This document shows positions 44,947 through 55,354 of a stretch of 64,000 bases of DNA, in pieces. Location: NCBI GenBank assembly GCA_021234155.1, contig JAJEKV010000052.1, positions 9,939,284-10,003,283 on the forward strand, read 5' to 3'. Under the pieces are notes generated by a model, which searched no databases, was not told the origin of the DNA, and saw only the letters and a program-made list of their open reading frames with translations. Source of the stretch: Isoetes taiwanensis (Eukaryota; Streptophyta; Lycopodiopsida; Isoetales; Isoetaceae). Every line of letters begins with the position of its first letter. Position 1 is the stretch's first letter. Made by a program: the position numbers and the translations under genes.

Positions 44947-45337
44947 GAATTGTTAGCTTTAGAACAAAGAATTCATAGAGCTCTTGGAATTTGCCAATGG
45001 CATTCCAGTCTTTGTCATAACCTTTCCCTTTTGCTGCTTTGTGTGCAATTGCTGAATCTATCAATGAATTCAGAAAGGCCTGTTTTATCCAAATCAAACT
45101 TGGAGCTTTATTTTCAATAGCAACCCTGTTTCTATGCTTCCAGATTGCCCAGCAGCTCAAGGATCTTGTTGTATTGAGAAGCCTATTGCCAGAATTCAGA
45201 AATTCCATCATACATGAGTCACCAGCAGCCCCTTTATTAACTTGTGCAACCCAGCTCCAAAATTCTTGAATTATAGGGCATAAGAAGACATGGTTAGATG
45301 TTTCAATTTCTTCACACCCTAAAGGACATGAGCACAA
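44906..45337 (-). CDS. LINE ORF2 zinc-binding C-terminal part
   Basis: The frame opens CSCPLGCEEIETSNHVFLCP followed by EFWSWV, the C-x-C-x3-C...H-x4-C pattern of the zf-RVT domain found after the RT of plant L1 LINEs. CWAIWKHRNRVAIENK follows, typical of the region after it. It continues the 45319-45951 frame after a shift at about 45325. Confidence 0.75.
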   Translation of the reverse strand: MCSCPLGCEEIETSNHVFLCPIIQEFWSWVAQVNKGAAGDSCMMEFLNSGNRLLNTTRSLSCWAIWKHRNRVAIENKAPSLIWIKQAFLNSLIDSAIAHKAAKGKGYDKDWNAIGKFQELYEFFVLKLTIRDVVLHRCSQETQ

Positions 45338-45951
45338 ACAACAGCTAGTCTTTCTTCATCACAATTCCAAAGTTGTGTTACTTTGGAAGGTTTATGGCTC
45401 ACCAAGTTTTCATAAATATCTTTCACAGAATAGATCTCCTTACCTTTTAGGTGCCACTGGTTTGCGTTTTCACACAATTCCTCATACTGCTCAACCTTAT
45501 CCATAATGAGGTTATATATCTTCCTATCCAACTGTGAGCCTTTAGTAACTATTGCTATTTCCTCCCATTTCCTCCATGTTGTTTCTCCATATCTCAAATC
45601 TTCAATTCTCCTGATTTCTGCATTATGCCATTGCATATACTTTTGTGGATGCTTGAGAGCCAAACAATCATTATTGTTATTTACTACTTCTGGGTGCCCG
45701 AAAAAGTGGATGTCTTTACTTTTAGCATCAAGAATTAGAGGCCTATAACATAATGCTGCAGAGTTCCAAGCTTCAAACATTCTTTTCAGCACATTAGAAG
45801 TATTTGGACATGGATTAAATTGAAAGAAGGCTGAATCTGGAAGTTCATGCCTTAGACTGTGGCTGCCTACTGGATATGATTCCTGTAGCCAAAATCTGAT
45901 CAATTTCATTGCAGGGGATGGGGAGGAATTATGAATGGCTCTCCACACCAT
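45319..45951 (-). CDS. LINE ORF2 region between RT and zinc domain
   Basis: A 210-codon frame with internal acidic and Trp-rich segments, ending in IYSVKDIYENLVSHKPSKVT, the conserved lead-in to zf-RVT. It is fixed to the neighbouring LINE blocks by order and strand. Frame breaks at both ends show the element is dead. Confidence 0.65.
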   Translation of the reverse strand: MVWRAIHNSSPSPAMKLIRFWLQESYPVGSHSLRHELPDSAFFQFNPCPNTSNVLKRMFEAWNSAALCYRPLILDAKSKDIHFFGHPEVVNNNNDCLALKHPQKYMQWHNAEIRRIEDLRYGETTWRKWEEIAIVTKGSQLDRKIYNLIMDKVEQYEELCENANQWHLKGKEIYSVKDIYENLVSHKPSKVTQLWNCDEERLAVVCAHVL

Positions 45952-46053
45952 CTTAGCAGCAAGTGCCTGGGCCTGGATGAATAGGTCCTTACATCCAAGT
46001 CCCCCCTTTTTCCTAGGTTTGGTGAGGTCTCCCCAGGCAACTTTATGAACTCC

Positions 46054-46266
46054 TTACCAAATAAACTGCCTTATAGCTGCCTCAATTTTACTGTACAAAG
46101 CTTTATCTCCAACTATTACAAATGAGAAATACACATGTGTGCTACTGATCACAGCATTAGCAATCTTCACTCGGCCGACCAAAGAAAGGGATGAAGAATA
46201 CATACCTAATTTCTTTTTTATTCTGGTAATGATTGGATCCCATAAGCCTCGAAGGGAAGAGTTCAA
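46054..46266 (-). CDS. LINE RT C-terminal (thumb/connection) fragment
   Basis: Reads LRGLWDPIITRIKKKLGMYS, then SLVGRVKIANAVISSTHVYF and IEAAIRQFIW. This is the plant L1 block that follows the YADD region (W-P-I...KKL-W...L-GR...V-S...Y...R-F-W). Just upstream, in the same frame, SILGIPLALNSS (46270-46310) is the preceding YLGIPL-type block. Confidence 0.75.
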   Translation of the reverse strand: MNSSLRGLWDPIITRIKKKLGMYSSSLSLVGRVKIANAVISSTHVYFSFVIVGDKALYSKIEAAIRQFIW

Positions 46267-46430
46267 AGCTAGGGGAATTCCAAGAATTGATGTACCTTCA
46301 TTCCTGTTAAGAATCTTGATGCCCTATAATGCAGTCTCCTGTATGTCTAAGATAATTGCACATTTATTCCTGTTTAGCATAATACCAGATATATAGCCAA
46401 ATTCAAAATGACAGATAGCATAACCTTGCG

Positions 46431-47643
46431 TTTGCGAATGTAGGTCATCTTGACAAACAACATAAAGGAACATTCACAATGTTCCCAATGTTTGTTAAGT
46501 AATTTTCCACGTAAATATGCAAATGCTACAATGTTTCATAAAGAATCTTCTATCTAACTAATATGACAAAAATAGGTACTTACTCATAAACAGACAGATG
46601 TTGATTGCACATTATTTGTAGGGGAAAGGAAATCGCATGCAATAGCTTAATCTTTCTTCTTAGGGATCAAGAATTTAATAAAATTTGAAGCATTGCTCAT
46701 CCTACACATAAGGTGGCAAAAAAGAGAAATGTTCGCGGCGGCCGCGATAAATTTCTTGTAGGTTATAATAGATGAAGGAACAAATTCATTTTTACATTTG
46801 GCTGAAGAAAGTAAACCTAATTAGCTACCATAAATTGTATTTTCTTAACGGGGCCGACGGTATTTTATTATAGTGTAATAATAAATTGTATCTTTGACGT
46901 GAATGGACACAAATAACTTACATCCAAGCTATTTCTTCAACGACATCTATTCACTCATGCATGGGCCTTGTTGAATTGTCTAATGCAATATGTGCATAAT
47001 TAGTATGAAAGAATCATGACTTTTCTCACGTAAGTTATTATTCTGAGTAGGATGGCTTCTAATTCTGATGGCGTTATAAACAAAAACATAGCATGCTTCA
47101 GATAGTAACCTTGCAATGTAGTAACCTGGAACCATCGCTTGAGCACAAAAATGCAATGACAAACACTAGAAATATGCTATTTGCAAGGGCTAAAGTTTTT
47201 GCTTCTACAAATAGAAAAGCTTGATATCGAGAAGTCACATCCAACGTCGTATTGTAAAACAGCTACTTGGTGGAAACTCAAAAGTAATACTCACAAAATC
47301 TTAATTACTTCTTTTAACTATACTTAGCTAAACAAAAGACAATCCTGAAGCTTGATAGTCAGAAAAGACGAACTTCAAATGCAAGAACACCGTTGTAGAA
47401 AGTGGCCTCCCTTTGGCTTAATTACGACCACAGTACTAATGCAATATAAATTATAAAATGAAAAGACCTATGATGATTGCGTGCAGAAGAAATGTGCATT
47501 TGGAAGATTTTTCATAATAAGGCGTATGATGTATCTGCGCAAATCAAGACCTATACAGGGAACGATGATAATCTGGTCTTATGCCTAGAAAATCGAGAGG
47601 AAATCCTGGACAAACCTAGAGCAAAAAACATATGTCTGAACAA
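46431..47643. other. No gene recognised; possible intron
   Basis: AT-rich with one GC-rich palindrome, GCGGCGGCCGCG, at 46737-46748. No domain or splice pair I would defend. Confidence 0.35.
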
Positions 47644-47778
47644 TTATGATGCATTCTCATTACGCTGCAACTGCATGGACATGCACTTGTCAATCTGTAC
47701 AGCGGCACATCCTCCTGTGAAGTCCGCATAAATTTGACAGGCCTTTAGTTCCTTCATAGAATTACCTTCAAGGGTAGT
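47644..47778 (-). CDS. Candidate exon, unrecognised
   Basis: Acceptor TTATCTGCATCAG precedes 44 codons (TTLEGNSMKELKACQIYADF onward, Cys-rich) before TAA at 47644-47646. Only this frame is open. A possible donor GC|gtaatg lies near 47660. It is on the same strand as the exon candidates on either side and may belong to the same gene. Confidence 0.3.
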   Translation of the reverse strand, partial: TTLEGNSMKELKACQIYADFTGGCAAVQIDKCMSMQLQRNENAS

Positions 47779-48374
47779 CTGATGCAGATAAAAACAAACA
47801 ATTACAGATCGACACAAAATTTTTTAAAAGGCTATTTATGACGATGTCATTGGTGAAACCTGGCTATGTATCTCAAAACATTCAGATACTTCTTTAACAG
47901 CAAAAGCACATTTTATGACGTGTTTCCTGCTTTGTGGAGAATATTGACATGAAAGACTTTACATCAGTATGTTATGTGAAGAACCTAATATGGAAAATTT
48001 GTTGCAGATAAATAGAACAATGCAGGTCAACACCAAGCATGAGGATAAGTAAATAGCAGACATGATGGAGAACATTCAGGATTTATGGAGACCAGTGATG
48101 GATAGAAGTGAAAAAAAGAAGAGATTAGACACAATGCAAGTCTCCATACTGCAAACCAGCAACAAAAACATTAAGTATATCTTATCTCTAATAGCTATTC
48201 ATGCGATTCCAGCCCAAAACGCAAATGCAAGGCAAATGCAAGTGTGAAACACAAGGCACCCAAAATTAAAACACGATATGGTTTTTCCCATGGTTATGAC
48301 CAAAAAACCATTCTACAAAACCAATACATGTAAGTGGATTGATATCATTAAAAACCATATATGGCTAAAGTTTG

Positions 48375-49000
48375 TGGTTTGCAGTGGGTGTTCACTAAGG
48401 TGATTTTTTAACATGTTTTAACAGGTATAGTTTAATGTAGCACTTCATGTGTACAGTTTATGAATGTGGTATTTTAACATTGTATACATATGTGGTTTAT
48501 ATACGGTGTTCAATATGGTGGTCCTCTAACATGTTTAGTAGGCATAGTTTATCATAACACTTCATGTGTGTGGTTGTATGTGGTTTTTAGAGTGTAAACA
48601 AACATGGCTAAATGTTGTGAATATTTTTTGATTCATAAGTCACTATTGGTTGTTTGTCCATGATATTTCATGTTTAATGCGTTGAAACCATGAATGGTTT
48701 ACTAGTAGAATGCATTGGTTCTTAACATCGTGTTCTTAACATCGTTTTACTGTGGTTAAGATTGTAAATCACTAGTGTTTTGCAGTTCAAAGCATTCCAA
48801 ATTAGCTTGTTAACACCTCGTTATATTGTAGCTTTATATGTAGTGTTTATTGGATAAATCATTAATACTTAACCATTCATGATCACTAGTGTTTTATTGT
48901 TCAAAGCAATACAAATTAGTTTATTATAACTCGTCATTGTATTCTAGCTTTACATGTAGTGGTTTAGTTAATAAAACATCTAGTACTTTCCCAATTCATA
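48375..49000. repeat. Two adjacent imperfect tandem duplications
   Basis: Units of about 125 bp at 48375-48620 (AACATGTTT...ATAGTTTA...CACTTCATGTGT recurs) and about 115 bp at 48770-49000 (CACTAGTGTTTT...TTCAAAGCA...CAAATTAG recurs). The remainder of 47779-49328 shows no gene. Confidence 0.65.
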
Positions 49001-49328
49001 ATCTGACGTGCCATCCATAGTACTTCAGGCCACGGAATCGAACCTTGGATCAACCATATCCCATGATATAGTACCATGGCATAATATGATCCCTCGAGAG
49101 GGATTCTTTCCCTTTTACATCAAAAAGGAAATTAAAAAAAAAAATGCTATTGTTATTACCTTTCCAAGGTATAAAGAATATTTGGGCTAAATTGATCCTA
49201 AAACTAAGGCGTCCAGAGCAGCAATTGAACTGTAAAAAAACTCCAAGGTGTTCTATCACACAATTAAGGCTAACTAGCAAACGGCAAAACAGAGCTTGGA
49301 AAATGGATGGAATGCAAGGTAAAATGCT

Positions 49329-49497
49329 TCATTTTTCTTTATCGCTATCTCGAAAATTTAAAAGTAGATCAAGAGCACGAGCCTGGATGGAGTTGGTCGG
49401 CAGCTGATGCCCCTCTATTCTCCAGGTTAAGGGCACATAAAACTTATGTTGGGGACCATCAAAATGGAGATCTCTGAAACAGAGCCAGAGCATGTAC
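49329..49497 (-). CDS. Candidate exon, unrecognised
   Basis: After acceptor TTGTTGTTTAG the frame reads YMLWLCFRDLHFDGPQHKFY, continues without a stop for 56 codons and ends at TGA 49329-49331. The composition is protein-like, but there is no domain I know. It could be the terminal exon of the 50344-51233 gene or noise. Confidence 0.25.
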
Positions 49498-49831
49498 CTA
49501 AACAACAAAAATTCATCAGAACAGAGGACATAATGATCAATCAACATTTGGTGGAGATGTGGACGATGATGCATATCTCCGTGATTCAAACTGGTTAAAC
49601 TGGTTTTTTGTAGAGATACATCTGCCAGAAATGTAAAGCATGTTATTACTATAAAGATTAGAGCAGATTGGTCACCCCTTTCCTTGATAAACTACGATAA
49701 GACGGGAAAAAAGTAGAAACATTTATAACCTATGATATTTATGTCATGGTAGTTGAAGCTCCATCCCAACCTGTTGCAAAGTCAGACCGGCCCAATAAAT
49801 CCAAACTTTGAGGTTAGGAAGGAAGGAAGGA

Positions 49832-49995
49832 AGGTATTTTTATCGTCCACGGAGACCAATCGGTCTATGGGACCCAATACAAAAGCAGAGCAAGTGGATT
49901 ACTACCCGGATTAAAAAACCCCTGCCCCGAAGGGTTTTCGAGGGAAAAACCGTGGCAGCAATCAGCCTGCTGACAAACTGTTATACGAAATGCAA
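49832..49995 (-). mobile_element. LINE 3' end with CCTT-repeat tail
   Basis: The minus strand ends GGTCTCCGTGGACGATAAAA followed by (CCTT)n (49815-49834). Same 3' end family as 18081, 33891 and 55255, with only about 160 bp retained. Confidence 0.7.
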
Positions 49996-50343
49996 AAACA
50001 CACAAATATATACACTCATATACCGTACCTGTAGTGCCTGATCAGCGGGCAGCCAGGCGGGGGCAAAGGTGGGCTCGCAGATCCAGTACCTCCTAAATGT
50101 ACGACCCCAGAGCACGTACTGACGGTGTGTTCATCAGCAAATGTAGGGGCAAGTCCGGCCGTACTAAGGGAACGTATCTGGCCCGGATTTTACTGAATGT
50201 TGGGTAGTTTGCCATAACTGGAATTAAGCGGCAAACATAAATGTTCCTCATAAAAACATGTTCACATCCAAAAATAACAAAATGGGCAAGCTTCCAAGTT
50301 TATTAAAGCTCAGCAGGTGTTTGCTGGATGTGCTGATTCATAA

Positions 50344-50660
50344 CTATCGATGAAGGAAAAAAATGGAGTTCAGAGACAGCCATCTCCAAGCTTTCGTAAA
50401 GTTGCATGAAGCCAGTAGCCTAATTAGTTGTCCAATAATTCCAAATGTATCTAACAATGCAACAGTTGCAAACAAGCTATTGCTTCCTCTCTTTATCAAA
50501 AGCACAATGCTAGGAATTTGATCAAAGTTCAAACCCACGCTTTCTAGAAATTGTACCAGTACATGAAACTCTTCGTCCAAACTATCCCTTTCCCGTCTTG
50601 AGATGCCTAAAAACATAGGTGCATTTCTTGCAGCAGATACTGCATCTACCTCTAAAAGAC
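50344..50660 (-). CDS. Exon 3 of a spliced minus-strand gene, weakly mTERF-like
   Basis: Acceptor ATTAACAG precedes GLLEVDAVSAARNAPMFLGI, DEEFHVLVQFLESVGLNFDQ and IPSIVLLIKRG, open to a stop near 50344. The V-FLES-GL----I-S-I pattern resembles the helix pair of an mTERF repeat (organelle transcription/translation factors). The similarity is by pattern only and a single repeat is visible. The last 40 residues fit less well and may be intron read-through. The exon joins exons 1 and 2 in frame with no stop. Confidence 0.5.
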
Positions 50661-50802
50661 CTGTTAATATTAGTCCATTGAATTGCTAATGTATATTCAA
50701 ATTCACCATAGTATTATATGATGCTTCAGATGATGGGGAGCTCTACTAAATCTAACATGCCGTCGTAATTTTTGATGTCCAAGGACACATGATATGACGT
50801 AC

Positions 50803-50834
50803 CTTCTGCAAAATCCTGCACAATCTGATCCACC
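50803..50834 (-). CDS. Exon 2 (32-nt microexon) of the same gene
   Basis: Flanked by TTTTGACAG acceptor and GCAGAAG|gtacgt donor, it reads (G)VDQIVQDFAE(G). It takes two bases from exon 1 and gives one to exon 3, and both junctions keep the frame. The short length explains why it lies below ordinary ORF detection. Confidence 0.5.
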
Positions 50835-51104
50835 CTGTCAAAAATTGCCGCAAATAATGGCCCTAACTCTCATTTCCCTGTACTGTCTCTTCCATCTACA
50901 TTGCAAATCGTGTTGCAAGAGCTGCAAATGTCAGATCAAACTGTATTATACAGTATCGATCTAGTGCTAGATGGTTTCTCTGCCAAGCAAATGTAAATAG
51001 TATCCACAGGTCGAATTGAATTGAAAATGGTAAGAAATATTAAAGAAGCAAAGGCATTTGCTTGGCCAGGCTTTATTTTTCCATCGCCATAGTTTGTTAC
51101 TCAC

Positions 51105-51233
51105 CCTCTAAGCTTCTGTCCGCAAAATACAAGTGAAGAGTTTGCCAAAACTGGAGCAAATAGTGAGATTAATGGAGCTGGAGTACAAAGATATGGATCA
51201 TCAATTCTGATAAACAAAATGCTTACTCTGGGG
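51105..51233 (-). CDS. Exon 1 (as seen) of the same gene
   Basis: The open frame includes SILFIRIDDPYLCTPAPLIS, then LFAPVLANSSLVFCGQKLR, and ends at a strong donor AGAGG|gtgagt. The 5' border is probably at the CCCCAG acceptor near 51234. The solo LTR 51292-53670 lies just upstream, so earlier exons, if any, are on its other side. Confidence 0.45.
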
Positions 51234-51291
51234 TTTATGAAATCTTAAAAATCACAAAGCATCAAACGACATTTGTTCAGCTTACAGTTAG

Positions 51292-53670
51292 TGTGACGGG
51301 CCTGGCCAGTTAACCTCTCGGTAACTGGAGATCCCATCGATCACTACCGTTGGATCTATTTAACCGTTGCAACTCAAGAAATTAATACACGCATACTTAG
51401 GTAAAGAATTTAATCTTTATACGTGCTCTAAGGTCCCAAAAATATTATACTTGCCATTGCTCGGCAAAATCCCACAAAACAACCAAAGTTTACAAATAAG
51501 TATAGTTTAAGCCGATCCATAATAATAATAGTTATATTAATCAAATGCATTATCTAGCAATCCACACACTTCTACTCTCGCCTTTCTGCAGCTTGGCTAC
51601 TTTCCGGAGCATCTCGCACCTCTCGCTTACACCATTTAACCGCGGGGGTTAGTCACACCGGACTAAGTGGGGATCGGGGATTTAGAATATATCAAGCATC
51701 AATTACCACAAGCATTAACTTAAAACAATAATTTAGCCTTACCGTAACCTCGCCCCTGCAATCCAAGTTACTAGTCCAACCAACATAAACACAATGCATA
51801 ATTATGCTAAGCACAACCATTGCAACTTATTCCAGCATTAAAAACCACATATACTCTAGCCAAGCAACTATAGCATCAACATTGCAACCAATATTCCTCT
51901 GGGTCTGAGCAAGGTCAACTTCTACCGATCGGGCCGCTGACATAGAGGGGGGGTAACCACGCGTGTGTACACACCCATCCATTGGCCCAAAGATTGGAGG
52001 ACCACTTATCGAGCATGACGTTGTACCTTACGGTACCAACGCCCGATGTTCAAAATACCATTTACATAGACGTGCAAGGTAAACCGTGAGTCTAGACCAT
52101 CGCACCTAGACTCCGCCCTGTGAGGTCTATATCAAAGAATTTCACCATATACAATTTCATACAATTCACCATCATGCCCATGCCCTAACAAGCTTACATT
52201 CATATAACAAGAGAAATCCAACCATAAATCAATAATTATAATAACCTCAATCATGCATTATGCAGCCATCACCATTAAATAAAAGATAAAATGCCTACCC
52301 CTTAACAGGATTTACTCGCACAAGGTTAATATCTACATTTAAAACTTTAACAATGTTTAACCTATAGCATTTAGAATATCGTTATTATAGATAACTTGCA
52401 ACCATTAGCATAACCCCTTATTAACTTAGGCCTTAATTTTATGTAATATATCCCGAGCCAAACTCCTTGCTCCAACTAACCCTTCTATTGTAATTCTAAC
52501 TTAAAACCTTAGCTTTTCTAAATTTTGACCTTAGCTTTCTAGCTTTTTACTTTTTATTGCTTCTTTACTAACAACTAATCAATTGTTAACATATTAACTT
52601 TTTCGTTCATTTTTTTAACCTAACCCTAACCATGTTACGACCTAACGAACTCGCACTGCGGAAATGATTTGGATTTGGCCTCAGGGCCATCGAATCCACC
52701 CCAAAAGCTCTTGGGTCCAGCCAAACTGGCTTTTACGGGGATTTCGGCACCAAATTTTATTGTTTGTGGACCAAGAAAAGGATTCCAACTACTTTTCTTC
52801 TTGGCAGAAATCCGACAAAGAATCGCCGGATTTGGCATCAATCGATCCTAAACTGCCCAAATCGTCCTCTACAAGTGTTTTTTCTCTGGAATCAACTGCT
52901 TGAGTAGAAACATTTGATTTTAAGCATGTTCTTGGCATGGAAACGAAATTAAGAAGGCAAGCTTTTGCTCCACAATCCCATCCTTATCATTCTAAATCCA
53001 ACTTTTCGGATCAAATCGCCATCCGGGTTCCAAATCGGCCCATTCCGTGTCCGTTCCGTTCGGACTTTTCTTAAGCATTTAGACACCAACAAGATCCCAT
53101 GCTTTTATGCCAGACCGCAAAAATATTGTCATCTCTCGGCGGTTCTTAAACTTGCTCAATTATTCTCGCTCAAATCTAGTTATCTATGATGTTTGACTCA
53201 TTTCTATATTGGTTGAATCTAATAAATCATATTGGGTTCATGAACTTCCCTAATTCAAGACATAGAATGATCTCTCAAATAAAGAACTCAAAGCATGCGC
53301 TTTTACTATTCCAACTCAATACAAAACACGAATAAATTCTAAGCTTATGCTGACAAGAACAACCATCACACTAATCAAATCATAGCTTAATCAAGCACCA
53401 AACCCCAGGTGTAAGGCTTGATCCCCACCTGGAATCCTGCTTGTTGCTTTTTCTGCGCTCCAACACGCTCCTTCAGCAATCCCTCTGCAATCAATCTTTT
53501 TCCAATGCTTTTCCCTGTACTTATATTTATTTTTTAACTACGATTTCGGGTCAGATAATCTCTACATATACGACGTATTTCTCTGCATGCGTGATATTTT
53601 GATTAATATTCCTTTGCATCTTTTAAATAAAATAATCCACAATTTACCTCAAAATCCTAGGTCCGTTACA
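51292..53670 (-). repeat. E4: solo LTR of the E2 family (2379 bp), target duplication GTTAG
   Basis: Starts TGTGACGGGCCTGG and ends CTAGGTCCGTTACA exactly like the E2 LTRs. It is flanked by GTTAG at 51287-51291 and 53671-53675. No internal region is present, so it is the product of recombination between two LTRs. It differs from the E2 LTRs by many substitutions and indels, hence is older. The hairpin is at 51649-51666. Confidence 0.93.
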
Positions 53671-55254
53671 GTTAGCAGCTTGAAGAAGCAAGTCTAGAAT
53701 CTTGAATATCACTGCACCAACCTGGCGTTAGTGCGACTTATAGCATTCTTCGTAAAGGTGATGTTCGCCATAGTCTCCGCGGTTGCCATCATGTCTTCGT
53801 TTAATGCCATCTCTCACGCACCTTCAAGATCTCTTCCACGATATGATTTAGGGTTAACTAACCCTAACCCTAAAGATATCCTTTTTATATTTAGGTGTGC
53901 CTTTACCATTTTATTACACATCAAATGTAAGAGCTTTGTAGCACGGTATTCTAATGTCGTTACTAGCCTTCGAGATGTATTCTAGTCTCCTTACTAGCTT
54001 AGTATAGATTTACTAAGCATCACAGGTCATTGTGAAGATTGTTAGCGGCACTCGCCTCAACAAAATTAGTGGCGAATTACTCTCTTTTATAGCATGATTG
54101 AGTTTGCAAATGTTGTGATGAACATCTAAAGGTACATGTAAAGCAAGAAAAACCTTACTATGCAGATATGATATCTATAAGTGTCTTGGAGAAAAAAAAA
54201 ATTGGTCCAAGAACCAAAGAAATTGTTTTTTTATATTTTATATTTAATAACTATTGTATTCTACAAAATCAAACTGGAACCTAGTTCCAAAGTCTACATT
54301 ATCTATTTTTAAAGGTTGAAACATAGAGCATACACTAACTGAAACAGGCATGCACAAACATGATCAAATTACACTAAATTAGGTGTTGACTTAGTTGTCC
54401 ATTACACACTAGACGATTTGCCTTCTCTTTCACTTGTATGTAGATAGAATAATTTGATTGGAAGTAGAGCCGTATTTTGGACCATGCATGAAAAGAATGG
54501 CCTCCAAAAGGCAAACATAGATATGGAGCTTAGGAACGTAGATAAAGAATGTTCTTATGGGCAGTGAACCCAATAACTTCTTTCATGATAAATCCAGCAT
54601 AGTAAGAACAATTACACAGTCAACAGAGAAGGAAACATGGAATTTCTTAAATTATTTCCACTCTTGCTTTCCCATATGATTCCTTTCTATAACAATCAAT
54701 GATTTTATTGACTTTATAAACATTGCCTTCCGTTGGGTTTCCCATGGTCCTAAACATGGGATGTGTTATGATTAGTCTGAGGCTCATACCCAACAACTAA
54801 ATTAAATGAATCAGATGGAATTTTTCAATGACTGACAGCCAGAGATTTAGAGTGAGGAGATTCGATGTAAGGTATATTCATCTTCTTTTGCTCTTAGACT
54901 TTAAGAATAGGCAATGATCTAGAGGCTCTAATGTTTGCTTTATCAGGTCCCAATTTTGTAACAAGGCACTTGCTAAACTGGCTACTTTGTTTGAGTTAAA
55001 TTATTTTATCATGGTTAGACTTTTGGTTACACATGTTGTATGGACTAGCGCCAGTTCCAAATCTTCATGAATATCTATACCATATGATCATTTGAAATCA
55101 AATTGTATTGCGATTAACTTTTTTGTTTCTTGCTTTGGTATGGGACCTCCTTTCATAATCATATATGTCTTTTTGCATCTTGACACAATATGCCAACGTC
55201 CTTTAACAAGGGCAAGGCTGTTACATTGTTCATGGAATCGAATTAGGGCGGGGA
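53671..55254. other. No gene recognised
   Basis: Starts with the GTTAG duplication, then a short stretch reading LKKQV*NLEYH (coiled-coil-like, with a stop). The rest is AT-rich. TAACCCTAACCCTAA at 53856-53870 is a short telomere-like run. Confidence 0.35.
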
Positions 55255-55354
55255 GGGTTTTTTTTTAAATCCGGACAGTAATACGCTTGCTGCGCCTCCT
55301 GTTTGGGTCCCATAGGCCAATTCGTCTCCGTGGATGATAAAAACTCTATTCTAT
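55255..55354 (+). mobile_element. LINE 3' end (forward), tail cut by E3
   Basis: Carries GGTCCCATAGGCCAATTCGT then CTCCGTGGATGATAAAA and a CTATT-type tail. The tail resumes after E3 at 63321 as TCTATTCTTTTCTATTC. Same 3' end family as the reverse copies at 18081, 33891 and 49832. Confidence 0.7.

Larger units (their letters stand above)
44338..46430 (-). mobile_element. L1-type LINE, 5'-truncated, with long poly(A)
   Basis: On the minus strand it runs from the end of the RT domain (46.4 kb) to a run of more than 20 A at 44365-44338, preceded by CCTTC. Three open blocks (46266-46054, 45951-45319, 45337-44906) carry the RT connection, the zf-RVT region and a following helical part. It sits in what may be an intron of the minus-strand gene candidates. 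I could not find its target duplication. Confidence 0.8.

Noticed and set aside
53856-53870. TAACCCTAACCCTAA telomere-like run
   Set aside because: Only about two units; too short to call an interstitial telomere.
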